64,000 nucleotides of DNA from Amoeboaphelidium protococcarum (taxonomy: Eukaryota; Aphelidiomycota; Aphelidea), in contig JALECJ010000007.1 of NCBI GenBank assembly GCA_023515745.1, positions 372,001 to 436,000 of the forward strand. The letters run 5' to 3'. Below are positions 23,603 to 36,600 of the stretch, one piece after another; position 1 is the first letter of the stretch; the number at the start of each line of letters is the position of its first letter. Below the pieces are notes generated by a model that saw only the letters and a program-made list of their open reading frames with translations, was not told the origin of the DNA and did no database searches. The position numbers were made by a program, and so were the translations under genes.

Positions 23603-26600
23603 TCATCGCGAGGACCATTTGTTTACATAACGCAGGTATGAGTGAGCATTGTATTTACTGTTGCTAGAACTGGCACCAAGTCTTGAGCTGCTATTTTTTC
23701 CAATGATTGAAGCAGAAGCTCTCTTTTTACCAATCACAGTGGATTCTTTAGTAGATAATGATGACGATTCTTATTACTCCTAGACCATCTGGATCACCTC
23801 TTACCGCTTGGTCAGATTGTAAGCAATGTGATCATAGTACTTGGTAAGCGTATTCTTCAGCTAACTTTCACGGACACCTTTCGGATTGAGCCAGCAGAGA
23901 AGTTCATCAACTTAATCCACAGTCTCATAGTACGCCCATTCATCATCTTATAACCAATTGTTTGACCCTAAAGCATCACCAGGCCGCTTATTCTTATAAC
24001 CATTAGGTAGAGTGACGAAAGCGTCCACCTACCAGCCAGTCAACTGTTAATCTTTTGCATTAAACTCCACAGGTTTGCGCTTTCTGGACATTAAAGCATT
24101 GGCACCGGATATCAGGCCGAGGTATTCTACTCTACCAGAACCTTGTACAAGCAGTCGCCCAGATCCATAGGGTATTATGCCATTAGCTTTATGCCCCGGA
24201 CCTTGCGGCACCCCAAATTCGGACACTGCTCCAGCTCCACTCCCAAATCCATCCATCCACCAGTATTTATTCCAGAATCTATCATAGCCCAGCAACTTGC
24301 CCTTTGAAGCGCCACTATGAATTCTAATTTCTCTATCTAGCTGCAAATCTTTTCTATGGATCTTTATGAGCTCCTAATCGAGCTGCCGCTTCTACTCTGC
24401 ATCTTGGCGCTTCTGCTGACTTCTAGCTCTGGCCTCAGCACGAGCTTATTATACTTACAGCTTCTTCTTGGCCTCCTCAGCTTCTTTCAACTGTTACTAT
24501 AATTTCATTTTCTCTTGCCTGTTGGCGCGACCATCCTTGTCAAGATCAGCCAATTTCCTCTCCAACTCCTAGATAACATAATCATATTCTGAATATTCAT
24601 CGCCCATTTCATCACCATCACCATCATCATCATCATCATCGTCTTCCTCTTCAGTGTCGCTTAACTCTATAGCATCATCTATATCGTCTACATCACTATC
24701 ATTCGCTATACTTTTAGACGATTCGTTGCCATCAATATCCATTCGATCTTGGTCATCATTGGCTTACAAAGATGATTATTTCACCGACTTTTTGGTCTTT
24801 GAACCACCGACAACATCAGCAGAGACAGTAGCACTAGTAGAACTAGTAGACTCTTAAGACTAAGTAGTGGTGTCATTCTTCTTCTATACTAATTCCTTCT
24901 AAGAACTTTCTAACTCTCTCTTGCGCGCCTCCACTTCTCTCTTATCTCTCCTAAACTCCGGTAATGCAGAGGTGCACTAGCTCATGTAATCTCTGATGGC
25001 CTTGCTGCAAATCACAGACTCATTGATCACAAACTTGAATAGCGCCAACATTTCCGAGAGATCAATCTACAAGAAGCGTTAAGATATCTAAGAATCCCCG
25101 CCAGAACTACCAGATGACTTGGGAAAACTGAGGGCAGATTGCAAAAGTGCTTTTCCAGTCGTAGGATCAATGAGAACATTTTGCCCAGATATCTTCGACA
25201 ACACTGAAGATAAGCAGGGAAGATGCACAATAGTGGCTGTAGTTGCCAAATAAGTTGCCAACACCTCCATCCAAGTACTAGTATTCAGAGACATTCTCCA
25301 CCACTGCTTACTTATCTCAATTCCAGTCTGAATATGATCAATAGAAGCACTATCGCTTGTTGCAGTGTCATCTGGAATTGATTGAGAAGAGGCTTTATTA
25401 CCATTATCTCCCAATTCCTGATCTTCTTCCGTCGAATCTACATCTAAATCTTCATCATAGTCTTGATCTAGATCAACATCATCTCCAGCACTATCATCGC
25501 CATCATCAATCAACATTTAGTCACTGATTTAAATCTCATTCACAGCCGCTTCCAACAGCCTCCCTTTACTCTTCTACTGCATACTGACAATCTTGTGCTT
25601 GGGCAACTGCTTAGAAAGCTTTTCCAGCTTGGCATGTACTTGCGCTGAATGTCTGGCAGCGAATCTCAACAGCGTAACATATGCAGAAACCAATATAGGA
25701 GGAATCTGTGAGGAAGATGAGCGAGTTACAGCATCATGTTACTATTGCAACTACAGTGTGGATGAAAACAATAGACTCTACTCAAAATCATCCAGTGTAA
25801 ACGGGCTCAACTACAGAGGCTTTGCGTAGACAAATAGAAAGTTCCAAATGTACAATACATCAGCCACGTACTCACTATTGACTCTGAAATGTTTACTGGG
25901 AACAGGAACGGCAGACGTCTACATCTCTGGGTGCTAACTAGGCTTCTGATACAAGGGGAGCTCCGAATCTTCTACAGGATACTTGGGCTTCTACAACAGA
26001 ATCACCAAAGAGCCTGTGCGTTTATGCTTAGCGGGCGAAGATTAAGATGAAGACTTCTTAGTAGTACCACCGCCAGATGACGCAGACACATCCCTCTTCT
26101 ACAAGCGTTTAGTCACAGGATCCCAAAGACCGGCTGGTGGTGAAAGTGACACGCCAAAATCAAGCGCAATCTCATCCTTTACAATCCATGGTGCCCCGTA
26201 ATAAGACTCCCTCTGAATACACTCTTTAAGGAATGGACGTAGTGCAACTTTAGACACGGCATTTCGTTCACGGCTGAGTTCATTACTTGAGCAGGTTATC
26301 AAATCAGGATTATCCGTATACTGTTTAGGCATCGGTCTATTCATATCATCAGTAACATTAAACACTTGATACTTAAAATCATCCAACTTTTTTATCACTT
26401 TGACCATGGTTACTTGATTTTAATCCGAATTAATATTAACAGTACTACCTCCACCAGCTTTGGAATTACCCTTTCCATTAGCAGTCTTGGAGTTACTGAT
26501 ACTAGCCGGATCACCCTTGCATTCATAAGAAAGCACTTCATCTGCATAGAAATTAACACTGACTTCATCATAAATCTAATCAACCAGCTGTTCAAATCTT

Positions 26601-26977
26601 CCAGTCACATGGTACTGGGCCATCTCCAGTGCTCTCTTCTACACCGGACGAGGGATCTTGGTCTGAGGCTCTCGCGCCATCTACTCACTCAGCAGAGCTT
26701 CCTCATACGTAAGACTATCCTTCTACGTAGCTGCACAAGCCCACTTTCGCTTACGATACTCGGCGGCTCGATTGCTATAGTCTCTACACATTTGTACCAA
26801 GTAACACTTGATATAAGAGTAAATGAATGAATACAGATCTAATGTGAATGCTTACTCTAAATCAGAGCAAATCTCTTTCGTCTACCTAATTACCCATACT
26901 TCCTCTACGTCTTGAGATTGAGGTTCTTTCGACAGATCGTGCGGTACAACATACGGTTCACCATTCAGGAGTGGCAT
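23603..26977 (-). CDS. ACF1/Itc1-like ISWI chromatin-remodelling subunit (WAC-DDT-WHIM)
   Basis: Exons 26977-26856 and 26783-23603 around a 72-nt intron (GTAAGC...TGTGTAG) give 1100 residues. The N-terminus MPLLNGEPYVVP and, across the splice, WACAATQKDSLTYEEALLSE is a WAC domain, as in Acf1/BAZ1A and fungal Itc1. A DDT domain lies around residues 350-420 (LYIWNFLFVYAKPLQLSPFT), a WHIM motif near residue 860 (LLGYDRFWNKYWWMDG) and a WSD/WHIM2 motif near 990 (VDELLCWLNPKGVRES). Acidic Asp/Glu tracts and a Lys/Gln coiled coil lie between. No PHD or bromodomain is visible at the end, which makes it Itc1-like. It should partner an ISWI ATPase to space nucleosomes. Confidence 0.85.
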
Positions 26978-27678
26978 TTCGTTGATGTGGATTATATTAT
27001 TAGAGTACTGTTTCACCTAATAGAGTGTAAATTCAGTTTAGTGATATGTGACAGATTTACTATGGACCGTGCAGTGTGCAAGTCAAGTTTATATTGACAT
27101 ATATGTTATGAGCTGATAAACAGAAATGGGAAAGCAGAAGAAGTGTGAGAGATCGGAGATTGGTTGAGAGAATTGAGTTTATTCAGATGGGCGGAGTTGT
27201 TCTTCTCTACGCATCTGGATATTGTTGTTCTTATTGTCGTTGTTGTTGTGCAATAGAGGTGGCGCGATGTGGATACTAAATTCGACTGAGGGTATCGAGA
27301 TTTTCGCGTTAAAAATTGCATCTTCACGATAAAGTATTTTTGACGATATGCCATCTACAGTTGTTGTAAATTTACAGATAATGCTCAACCATGAAGACCT
27401 TTAACACGATGATCATTCTGCTGTGACCGTGAAAAATTGTCGCTTTCTTTCTCGCGCGCTCGCTCTCTCGTTCTGTTTCATCTGTGAAAGATAACTTTAA
27501 ACTCTGGTGGGTGGGTGCACTTTCCACTTAAAGCTATATAGCTAAACCGACCAAGTCGCGTCAAGTGTGTATATGTACAAATGCATTTGAAAAAAGAGAT
27601 TTCACAAGAGTTTACGGCTAAATTTAGTATCCATTATTACTTCAAATCACACACTCATATTTCATTCCGCGTCAATGA
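26978..27678. other. Intergenic stretch between the ACF1-like promoter and the TRRAP 3' end
   Basis: 701 bp. It contains a TCTCGCGCGCTCGCTCTCTC tract around 27450-27470. A short minus-strand ORF at 27106-27354 and a plus-strand one at 27581-27805 show no family features; the latter overlaps the TRRAP end on the other strand. Nothing is called here. Confidence 0.35.
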
Positions 27679-30600
27679 TCATAGCCATGGATGGTACAGA
27701 GGACCCATCAGAACCAAGTTATTAGGATTAGTAGCCTCAGATATCTTCTTGGTGATTGTCAAAGTTAAAGGCTTAGAAGGCGGCTTGGATTCCTATTACT
27801 ACTGATCAGCTTCTCCAGCATCTGGTGCTTTCGAACAGCGCATCTCCTTCGCAGCCAACTCTTCCAGTCTCGTAACCATCGCATTTACATTCTCTTCCAC
27901 CTTTACATTCAACTCTTACGCGTCTTTACATACAACACCGCCACCAGGCTAGTACTTCTACCAGTACAGCAACTCATCACGAACAAACAGAGGCAGCAAT
28001 TAACTCATATCGTACTCAGGCAGACTCAGAGAGAACGCCGCACTCAGCATTGAGGACACAAAGACACCAGCCATCAACTCTGGTCCTATTAAGTTCTGCA
28101 GTTATGGAGTTAATCTGAACGGTACACTTTCACCACTTGCAATCTGTGCTTATTTGTTCACATGCGGCATCATATCGGTCCATTCAATATAGCCACTGGT
28201 TAGACCAAAGTTCAGTTTACCAGGCAATCTGTTACTGACAGCCCACATATACTAAATACAGTAAGAGGTGGCCAAGTTCTTTGCAACAGATCTCTTCAAC
28301 AACCAAAAGTCCTCATACGACTTCATTCTCTACATCAAACAGGACGAAAGTAGATTGTTTTGAACCCAATTGCTTTGGATCGTCTAGAAGATTTCCAAAT
28401 TAAAATTCTGCAAATCTTGTCTACTGTTGATGTCAGACTGGATATACTTTTGCAGATGCAACAAGTACTGCACACACGGCTCATCCTTGACGTAACCTTT
28501 CTATTCGCAATAGTCGTCATAAATGCGCTGCAGAGATACAGCAGACACATCACTCTCCACCAACCTTACGCTGGATGCAAGCGACACAATCTTCGGAATG
28601 TAGAGAGATAATTCGCGCTTTCTAGACTCCACCTTTCTGCCCAGGACATCATTGCACATTCTCATAAACTACAGCAGAGTCTCCTCGCGTCTAGAATGTT
28701 TAGATGAAGGGTTAAATATCATGAATGGGTACTTATTACCATCCTGTCCAATGAAGTATATGCGACGGCTCCAAACACCAACACCGCTCTTAACAACATC
28801 GACTTCACTCTGCAGACGCTCAATCTTAACGAAACTCTCACCAGCATCCAGCAGGTTCAAGTACTAACCAGGGACTTCAACATCATCAAACTTCTAGTAC
28901 TCAAATTCAGCCAAATAATTACTGAGCTGATGTAAATTCAACTTGCGTTACTTAACACCGAGAACAAGATCCAGTTTAGCCACCCACTGCCTGCACAAAA
29001 CTACAATCTACTCGAGAGAAGGACCATTCTGCACTAAATCACGTTCCAAATCATTCTTAAACTTGCTGGTGGACACATACGGACTCTGCAAAAACTTCAG
29101 AATGGTCTTCTGTATGCTGTTGGATGGCTATAGACTCGTGTCTTGTCCATCAACGATCTTGTTCACCAATTGTGTATAGGCATCAGAAAGCAACGCAGTT
29201 AGAATTCTGTGAATTTCCTCATCAGCAGTTGGCTTCAACCTGGCCAGAATCTGATCAACCATAGTCTCCATAGTCAAAGTCAGTAGAGGATACGCAGTCT
29301 TCAAGATTGCCATAATATCATCAATCTAGTCAGCCGGGCTCTTATTGCCAGTCTGTACCAAAGTGTCCATATCATCAGCACTAGAAGCAGCGGTGGACTT
29401 TTACTAGCTAGCCGCACCATCACCATCAATATCCATAGCTTGGGAATTCATCTCACCAGAAGAGTCTTCAGGCTCGCTCATCTACAATCCAATTAATTTA
29501 CCTTAAATTTCATCATTAGATGTGTTTGCCTGATCTTCCGATAGCTAAAGTTGAGAAGAACTTCCGACATTAATCGCCGTTGCCACTGGATTATTAGAGA
29601 TGGATGCAACGGATGACGACGCGGTCAACGTACGGAATGCGCCTGCACCACTCACTGATGAACTCCCAGTAGTAGCCAAAGAAGCAGTCACCTCTTCTCT
29701 ATGGCATCTCATCTAGAAGTAGACAGCCTGAGGATACGCTTTAACAATCTTGATTAGGACAGCTTTGGCAATTGACGCCTCCTGATGGCTTAGGCTTGAT
29801 AGCAACTGAAATATAAAAGTGATCCAATACCAAATATTCATATTTCCCTTGTAAGCATCAAAAGCCTTCTACACAGTACCAGTGGCATCATCTACGGAGA
29901 GCAACCATAAGATTCGGGCAATATATTTGCGGCAACGACGACTATTGTACAGTTCGCATGCATGAAGATAACAATTTACAGCATTCGCAGCATAGCTTAT
30001 CTACTTGGTCGACTAGAATTGCGTGTCATTAAACTGAGCCCATGCCAGCCATCCTTTAGGCAAATTGGCGTCGATCTAGATTGCAGAACTGAACGCAGCA
30101 TTGGCTTCCTGCTCGAAATCCAACTTGGCTAGAAATTCTCCCTTGAGAGCAAAGAATTCAGCGCGCTAAGGCTATTAGAAATATCCCAAATTAGTGTTTG
30201 ATATCACCTCCAGCCCACTAATGTATTCATCGCTGTCACCCATGTAGCACTTGGCCTATTCACGAAGCTTCAGGAAGGCATCACTGATTTCGATGTTTGG
30301 CAAGGTATAAATCTTGGTTAAGGCATTGATACACACATCAGAGAGGTGCTACTTGCGCGCAACATGAGCAAAGCGATTGATTATCCACGCAATCTCATGG
30401 AAGCCTCTGTACGCCAAACTGTTTTAAGTATCAGGAGACTGATATGCATTGTTAATTACACCAAAAACATGCTAGCGCCATGCCACTAACTTGCTCCACA
30501 TGTCAATTCCATCATAAATATTGGGTAATCGATCACGCCACGTACCCAAAGTACCCTTCAATTCTTGAATAGACTGTAACTTTACCTGCGGATTCTGTGG

Positions 30601-33600
30601 ATTAGCACCAGCATATATATGAGAAGCTTCCTAAAATTCCACCATCAACTACATCTCTTGCAGTAATTTCGAGTGAGAATTACCAGTCACAGTCTTTGGC
30701 AGTTAGTGCCACTCCGCAATGACCATCTAAAAACTCTACTCATTACTTTTCTAAAATTCAACCAACTTCTCTGGCAATTCTGGCAGCTTTGACAGTAACG
30801 CTAACGAATGATACATCTGCTTCTCACTCTAACTATTCTATTCGTCACCAGAGGACGAGAGTAATGCTTACAGACTACCATACTAAGCACTCCAATCAGT
30901 AATGCGCCACGCACATTGCAACTATAGATCGACCATGTTCTCGTGCTTAGATAAATCATTCAAAAGATCCCATTGTTGCAATTACTTACCGCACTCTATC
31001 CATTTGTCTTCCCATAGAGACAATTCACTTTCAACGAATGGGATACTGCCATTCTTAACTTGCATCTGCGCATCTTCCAAAATGCTCTAGGCAGTTTTAT
31101 AATCTCCTACAATCTCATACGATAACGCAGCGTTAGTCTCTTTAAACAAGGAATTGACAAGCCAAACACCATTCTAAGCATCTTAATCTCTCAACTGTCC
31201 ATAAAGTTGCTGCAGAATCAAGTTGATGCCATTGATAACATTATTAGGATTCTTGAAATGTTAGCTTTGTCCCTTCACCTACGTCGCCATTTGCTATATC
31301 AGCTCGATAGCAAGGTACCAAGAATTATAGTTCTACGCTAAATAGCGTAAAACAGCTGGAGGTAATAGAAGACCCTAACATTGCGTCGCACCCTCCAGAA
31401 CTGATTACACCACATTGCGTCCAGTCAACTACTTCTACATCTAGTGATATGGCTTGGTGAGAAAACCAATCATCACCTTATTCAGAGAAGATACTTCACT
31501 CTTGCTCAACATTGTCCAACAGAACTTGAACAACTGACACCAAATCTAATTCGATATATCCTCATTATTCTTGTAAATTACTGAAAGCGACTGCAGAAAC
31601 TCTGAAGAGGCAAGCAATTGACTCTAATCATCAGCATCTTTAACGTAAGGCGATCCAAATACTGCACTGTACATGCCATAAGATGCGACATTAACATCGC
31701 TTGAATGAGACAATGCCAAGGAGCTACGCATTAACAAAATATCGATAGCAATAGGCAGCCAATATTATCTGGAGCAATACTCCCAATTCTACACCCCAAG
31801 AATGAACATCAGCCTTGCAAAGCTAGTATGAGGCAATTTTTCATCCAAAACTTTCATAAATCGAAGACGCAAAGTGGCATTTTACGACATTAATCCTAAC
31901 ATGAAAGCATTCTCCATCTATGGTGCAAAGTGTATAACTTGACTAGATTAAAATAAATCAGCTACCAATTCAAGCCAACGGTTTAAATGCTCCAAATCCC
32001 AGTGAGAATGATTGAAAGCAATTTACTACGATACTAACGCAAAGTCCTTCAATTTTGACTATTCTGCGGAGGCTATCCATCGTTCCAGAGTCTAAACTAA
32101 CGCTTTCTATGTCGCCTGATCCAAATGCCGGCCCGAATTAGCATTGAGCAGTCCCAAAATAGCGCGCTTATTATTATCTTCCACCAGATCATAAAACGCA
32201 AGAAGCTATTCAAACAACTTTCGCACCAGTTCTGATACCTGAGGCGCAACAGACTAATTTTAGGTAACTTCTTTGGTCAATTTCTAGAGAACTTTTGTCA
32301 GCACAGTATCCAATTTAGATGCCAAGGCCTATACAAGATTCATTTTCTGAGACTTGATAACTCCGCCAATGATAGTGACACAACTATATACAGCTCGGCC
32401 GTTATTCAGATTCTCCGATATTACATCCGCCAAATTATTTACAAATTGAAGCGCATAGTCCTGAATGTGTTCCTACTCAACAGCTACATCATTTGAAGCT
32501 TCACTGTCAGGACATTTATCACAAATCACACCCACAAGAGACTCCAACTAATCCGAAATCAACAAATGGTCAGATCTCAGGCTGAGCTCAAAGATGCGGC
32601 AAAGACTAGTCATCATACCGGGAATTTGCTTTTCATCTTTTGACTCTACTTGATAACCCACAATCTCCAGTAAAGAGGCAACTATCGACACATTCCCATC
32701 ATTCAGTTCCGAGGCCGCCATGAACTTTTCAACAAAAGACAGCTTGACAGTGGACTATGGCCACATAGAACTGAAACTCTTGGTCAGCTTCATAATCTTA
32801 CCAGACCAACCTTTCCGCTAGATAGGCTCTTAGACTGAAGTGAGGAAGCGAACCAGAAAATTCACAACGATATCCTGCAATTGGAGAGGTGGTGTCCAGC
32901 TGTCAACATCCATACCATCTCCAGCAGTCTCAGTCTGACGTCCAGAGATTCTAATGACTTCCCACTAATGTATCAACTCAATCATGTCCAAGCACAGACC
33001 TCTAGTATCCATAGTCGAGCTAGAGGTAAGTCCCAATTTCGGTAGATTCTAAACAATCATAGGTACAAACTACTACCGGTAGTCGTAATAAATCTCGGGA
33101 AATGCAATAATGATCTGCCATAAAGAAATGACTTGTGGCAGGACATGCGACTCTTCCAGTAAGATCTTGCGTGGCCATCTGACAAATGATGGTGAATCTC
33201 CTTCTTCAGCCAGTCGCTTTGGTAAAATAGGGAGCAGAATCTCCAATGCCTGACGCACTAAATATTTAGACTCGGATGAGTAAGTGCGTAGCAGAGACCG
33301 CAAGATTTGTAGCAACATCTTCTCCGGAACTTCAAACGATTTTAGGAACAAGCAGATGACTACATACGATGAAAACTTGAGCACCGCATCCTCATTCTTT
33401 ATAATATTCCATGCAGATCTGATGACATCCTTACGCATATTCCCAATCATGGTAGGACAGTAATTCAGAATAGAAGCGGTGATTTGCATGAACTGTAGGA
33501 TGAGCAAACTATCATTGAAAGACAGATACCCGGGAACACTCTGAGACCAAATGAATTAGTGCAGTGCAGAAAGCACTTGTTCCGTCAGAACGGACTCGCC

Positions 33601-36600
33601 AAGTCCGTCAGCTAGACTTATCTCGAGCATAGGCACTACAAATACCTTTAAAAAGGGCAAGATCTTGTGCTTCTCAACTGGCAGCAAATCAATAAATGTC
33701 ATGACCAGTGCACTTCTCTACTCAACAGCCATATCTTTCACTTGCGACCAAAAGTGGCGCTTAACCTCATTATTGCATACAAATGACTATTTTGCAAAGA
33801 GTTGAGATACTTGATATAGCAGTAGATTATCCTCATACTTATTCCAATGCTGATGCAATATTTGACACAGCGTATTCCAATGATAAACTGACATAAATCC
33901 TAATCTTGAGTCAGCAAAAGGTGTGCTATCTTGATTATACTACCAATGAGCCATGAGGTGCTACAGACTCTGTTAGTCCAACAATAACTACGGGTCGTAA
34001 CTCAACAAAACGCTAATCATCTTCACCAATAAACATTACACGTAGCTAACACCTCCGACACCAGTCTATTGACCAAATACGGTTTCAATTATACCAGGCA
34101 GCTACTCCGCTAACTTTGAACGAACTTCCGACGCATCAGCGTGCTTTAATACCTGTACAAATAGCAAACCATACTGAATATCATCTAGCTTATTCAAAAA
34201 ATAGTTCACAGACTCCTGGCTGTACTTGTTCAGAAACTTCAGCAATGGAGGCAAGAAAGGGGATGACTCGCAGCGCTAAAAAGACTTCTACAAATCAAGC
34301 GTCTTTTTCACCATATCATCAAGATAACAGCTCGCGGCAGGTGGCAGCAAATGCATAAGATCCATCACTCCAACGACAACTTGTATTTCCACTGCCTGAC
34401 AGGATGGCATCCAAGCCAACTAAGTAAGAAGTTGAGGATTCGTCCATTGTTCAAGATGATCAAGCAGCTTCTTTCCAATCTCAACTTTAAAATAGCTGGA
34501 CAGCTTCTCCAACAGGCGAGCCAATCCGATCAAACTTTCCGGAGTCAGCCGCTTTGGATCACTCAAATTGACCAAGATAGGACGTAAACCACTCTGCAAA
34601 ATTTCTTTAGGAAGTTTATTCTAGTGAGCAATCAGTACATTATCTAGACCAACTTTGGCGTGCTCCACAATTTCCAAAGATTTGGAATAAAGACTCTTGA
34701 AGAACACCTGTACAATCCTAAATTTCACTGGATTTAGCTACTCCATCTTGGAGAACTCTTCAAACTTCACAGCCAGAGACAACAACTTCACGCAAACAAA
34801 ACGCAGCTACCTCAAGACATCTGCACTTTTAGCAGTTGAACTTTTGCTGGACAATGCAACATCATCCGAATCTGCGCTGGCTATGCACTCTTGCACAAGT
34901 CTGATAAATTCCTCATTAAACGGCACCAAGCTCTAATCTAACTCAAGACAGTAAGACACGGCAGATAAATTGCCGATTTACATACTAAAAGGCAGCGCTC
35001 TCAGGGGCTTTACAAATATAGGACCTAAAATCTTATACTTTACCGGACTGAGCAGGTCAACAACATTATCAGATTGCACCAACGGGAAGCAGGTCAGACC
35101 TTTCAAAGAATCCTAAGCCAACTTACGAACTACAGAACTTGAATTAGATAACTCAGTGATGGCCACTCCCAATATTGAGTTAAATTTTGACTGCTGCTTC
35201 TTCAACTTATCTCCCTCAGCCAGAACAGCAAAGCAACATTTCAGAAGACCATGAAGCAAACTTTCAATATTGCCCACGATAGATTCAAGATTCTCCTGAG
35301 AAGAGTCCTTGGCCACAAATATCACAGCTTTGTAAACTTCCATCAAATGATCCAAAACCCATATTCGATGATCCTTCAACATATCGAATAGATATTGCAA
35401 ACCATGGATAGCTCCAACCTTATGAGAGAAGCCATCCTAATAACATTTAGAACACAGCTTCTAGGCCAACTGATGATACACCGGCAGCTTTACAACATTG
35501 CCGTCACCAACTATGTCTCTTTACACGGAATAAAGAAGGTTAATTTGATCAAGAGCAAACTGCCGTACCGAGCTATTAAGACTACAAACTGCAAACATCA
35601 GACTTTCCAAATACACACCTGGATCAATAACGGCATAATTGACTTCTGATTAAGACTGCAATATCTTGGAGCTAACGGTCAAAGACTCAGCTACTAGAAG
35701 TAAAGCAAAATGACGCGTGTAAAGCTAAAGACTTTGCTGGCATTGATCTTAAATAGCCTCCACACATACACCAGAAAACACTCCATTCATCGCCTATATC
35801 AGAGTTGATTGCATACAAGACATAGAATCCAAGGTGGGACGTCCAGCATCTTGACCAAATCGCGATTGATTTTCAAAGAAGGCGTTAATCTTCTTGATAC
35901 AAGTTTCCTAATCCAATTACTTGGTTCCTTTCTAAAACTGCTGGTAAAGTACGTCTTTAAATGCATCGGTCGACTGTTAATCTACCTTCAACACAAAGTT
36001 GACAACACCATTGCAGACTTTAAAAGCATCTGCAGCAACATCAGCTTTCGAATCATTGAGCAACCCCGCAGCATACGTGATCGTCTCAGCAATGGATATC
36101 CAACAAACTGGTTCCTGCTTCCCATCAGAGGATGAACTCAACTGCAGAGGTAATTTCAACTATACTGCTGATGATGGCTTTGGCTAAAGTTCAAAAGTAT
36201 CAGCCAAAACCTTCCTACTTCTGCCACCTAATTTACCCAGAATACGCAATGCAGAATAGCTATGGACCGGATGGTAAGGATGCGGCTTTAGATGACTCCA
36301 TAATGCATGCATAAGCTCTTTAATGACCGGCGCCAGAATAGGGTCAAGAAAGTCTGAGGTAAGATTATCGACACACAGCTCAAGAGTACGCAAGCCTTAA
36401 CTTACCAGATCAGTACTAGCTTGTAGCGATAGAACCAAAGGCTTCATTAGAAAATGCAAATAGGGAAGCAACACGCTTAATCTCACAGGCACAGTTAGAC
36501 ATAACTCGACAAATAACTCCTTCTAAGACGCACGATCACTTTCTTCAAGCATACCATTCAGTCCCTTGAGTAACATTGGCAGAAGAGGGAGAACTTCCTT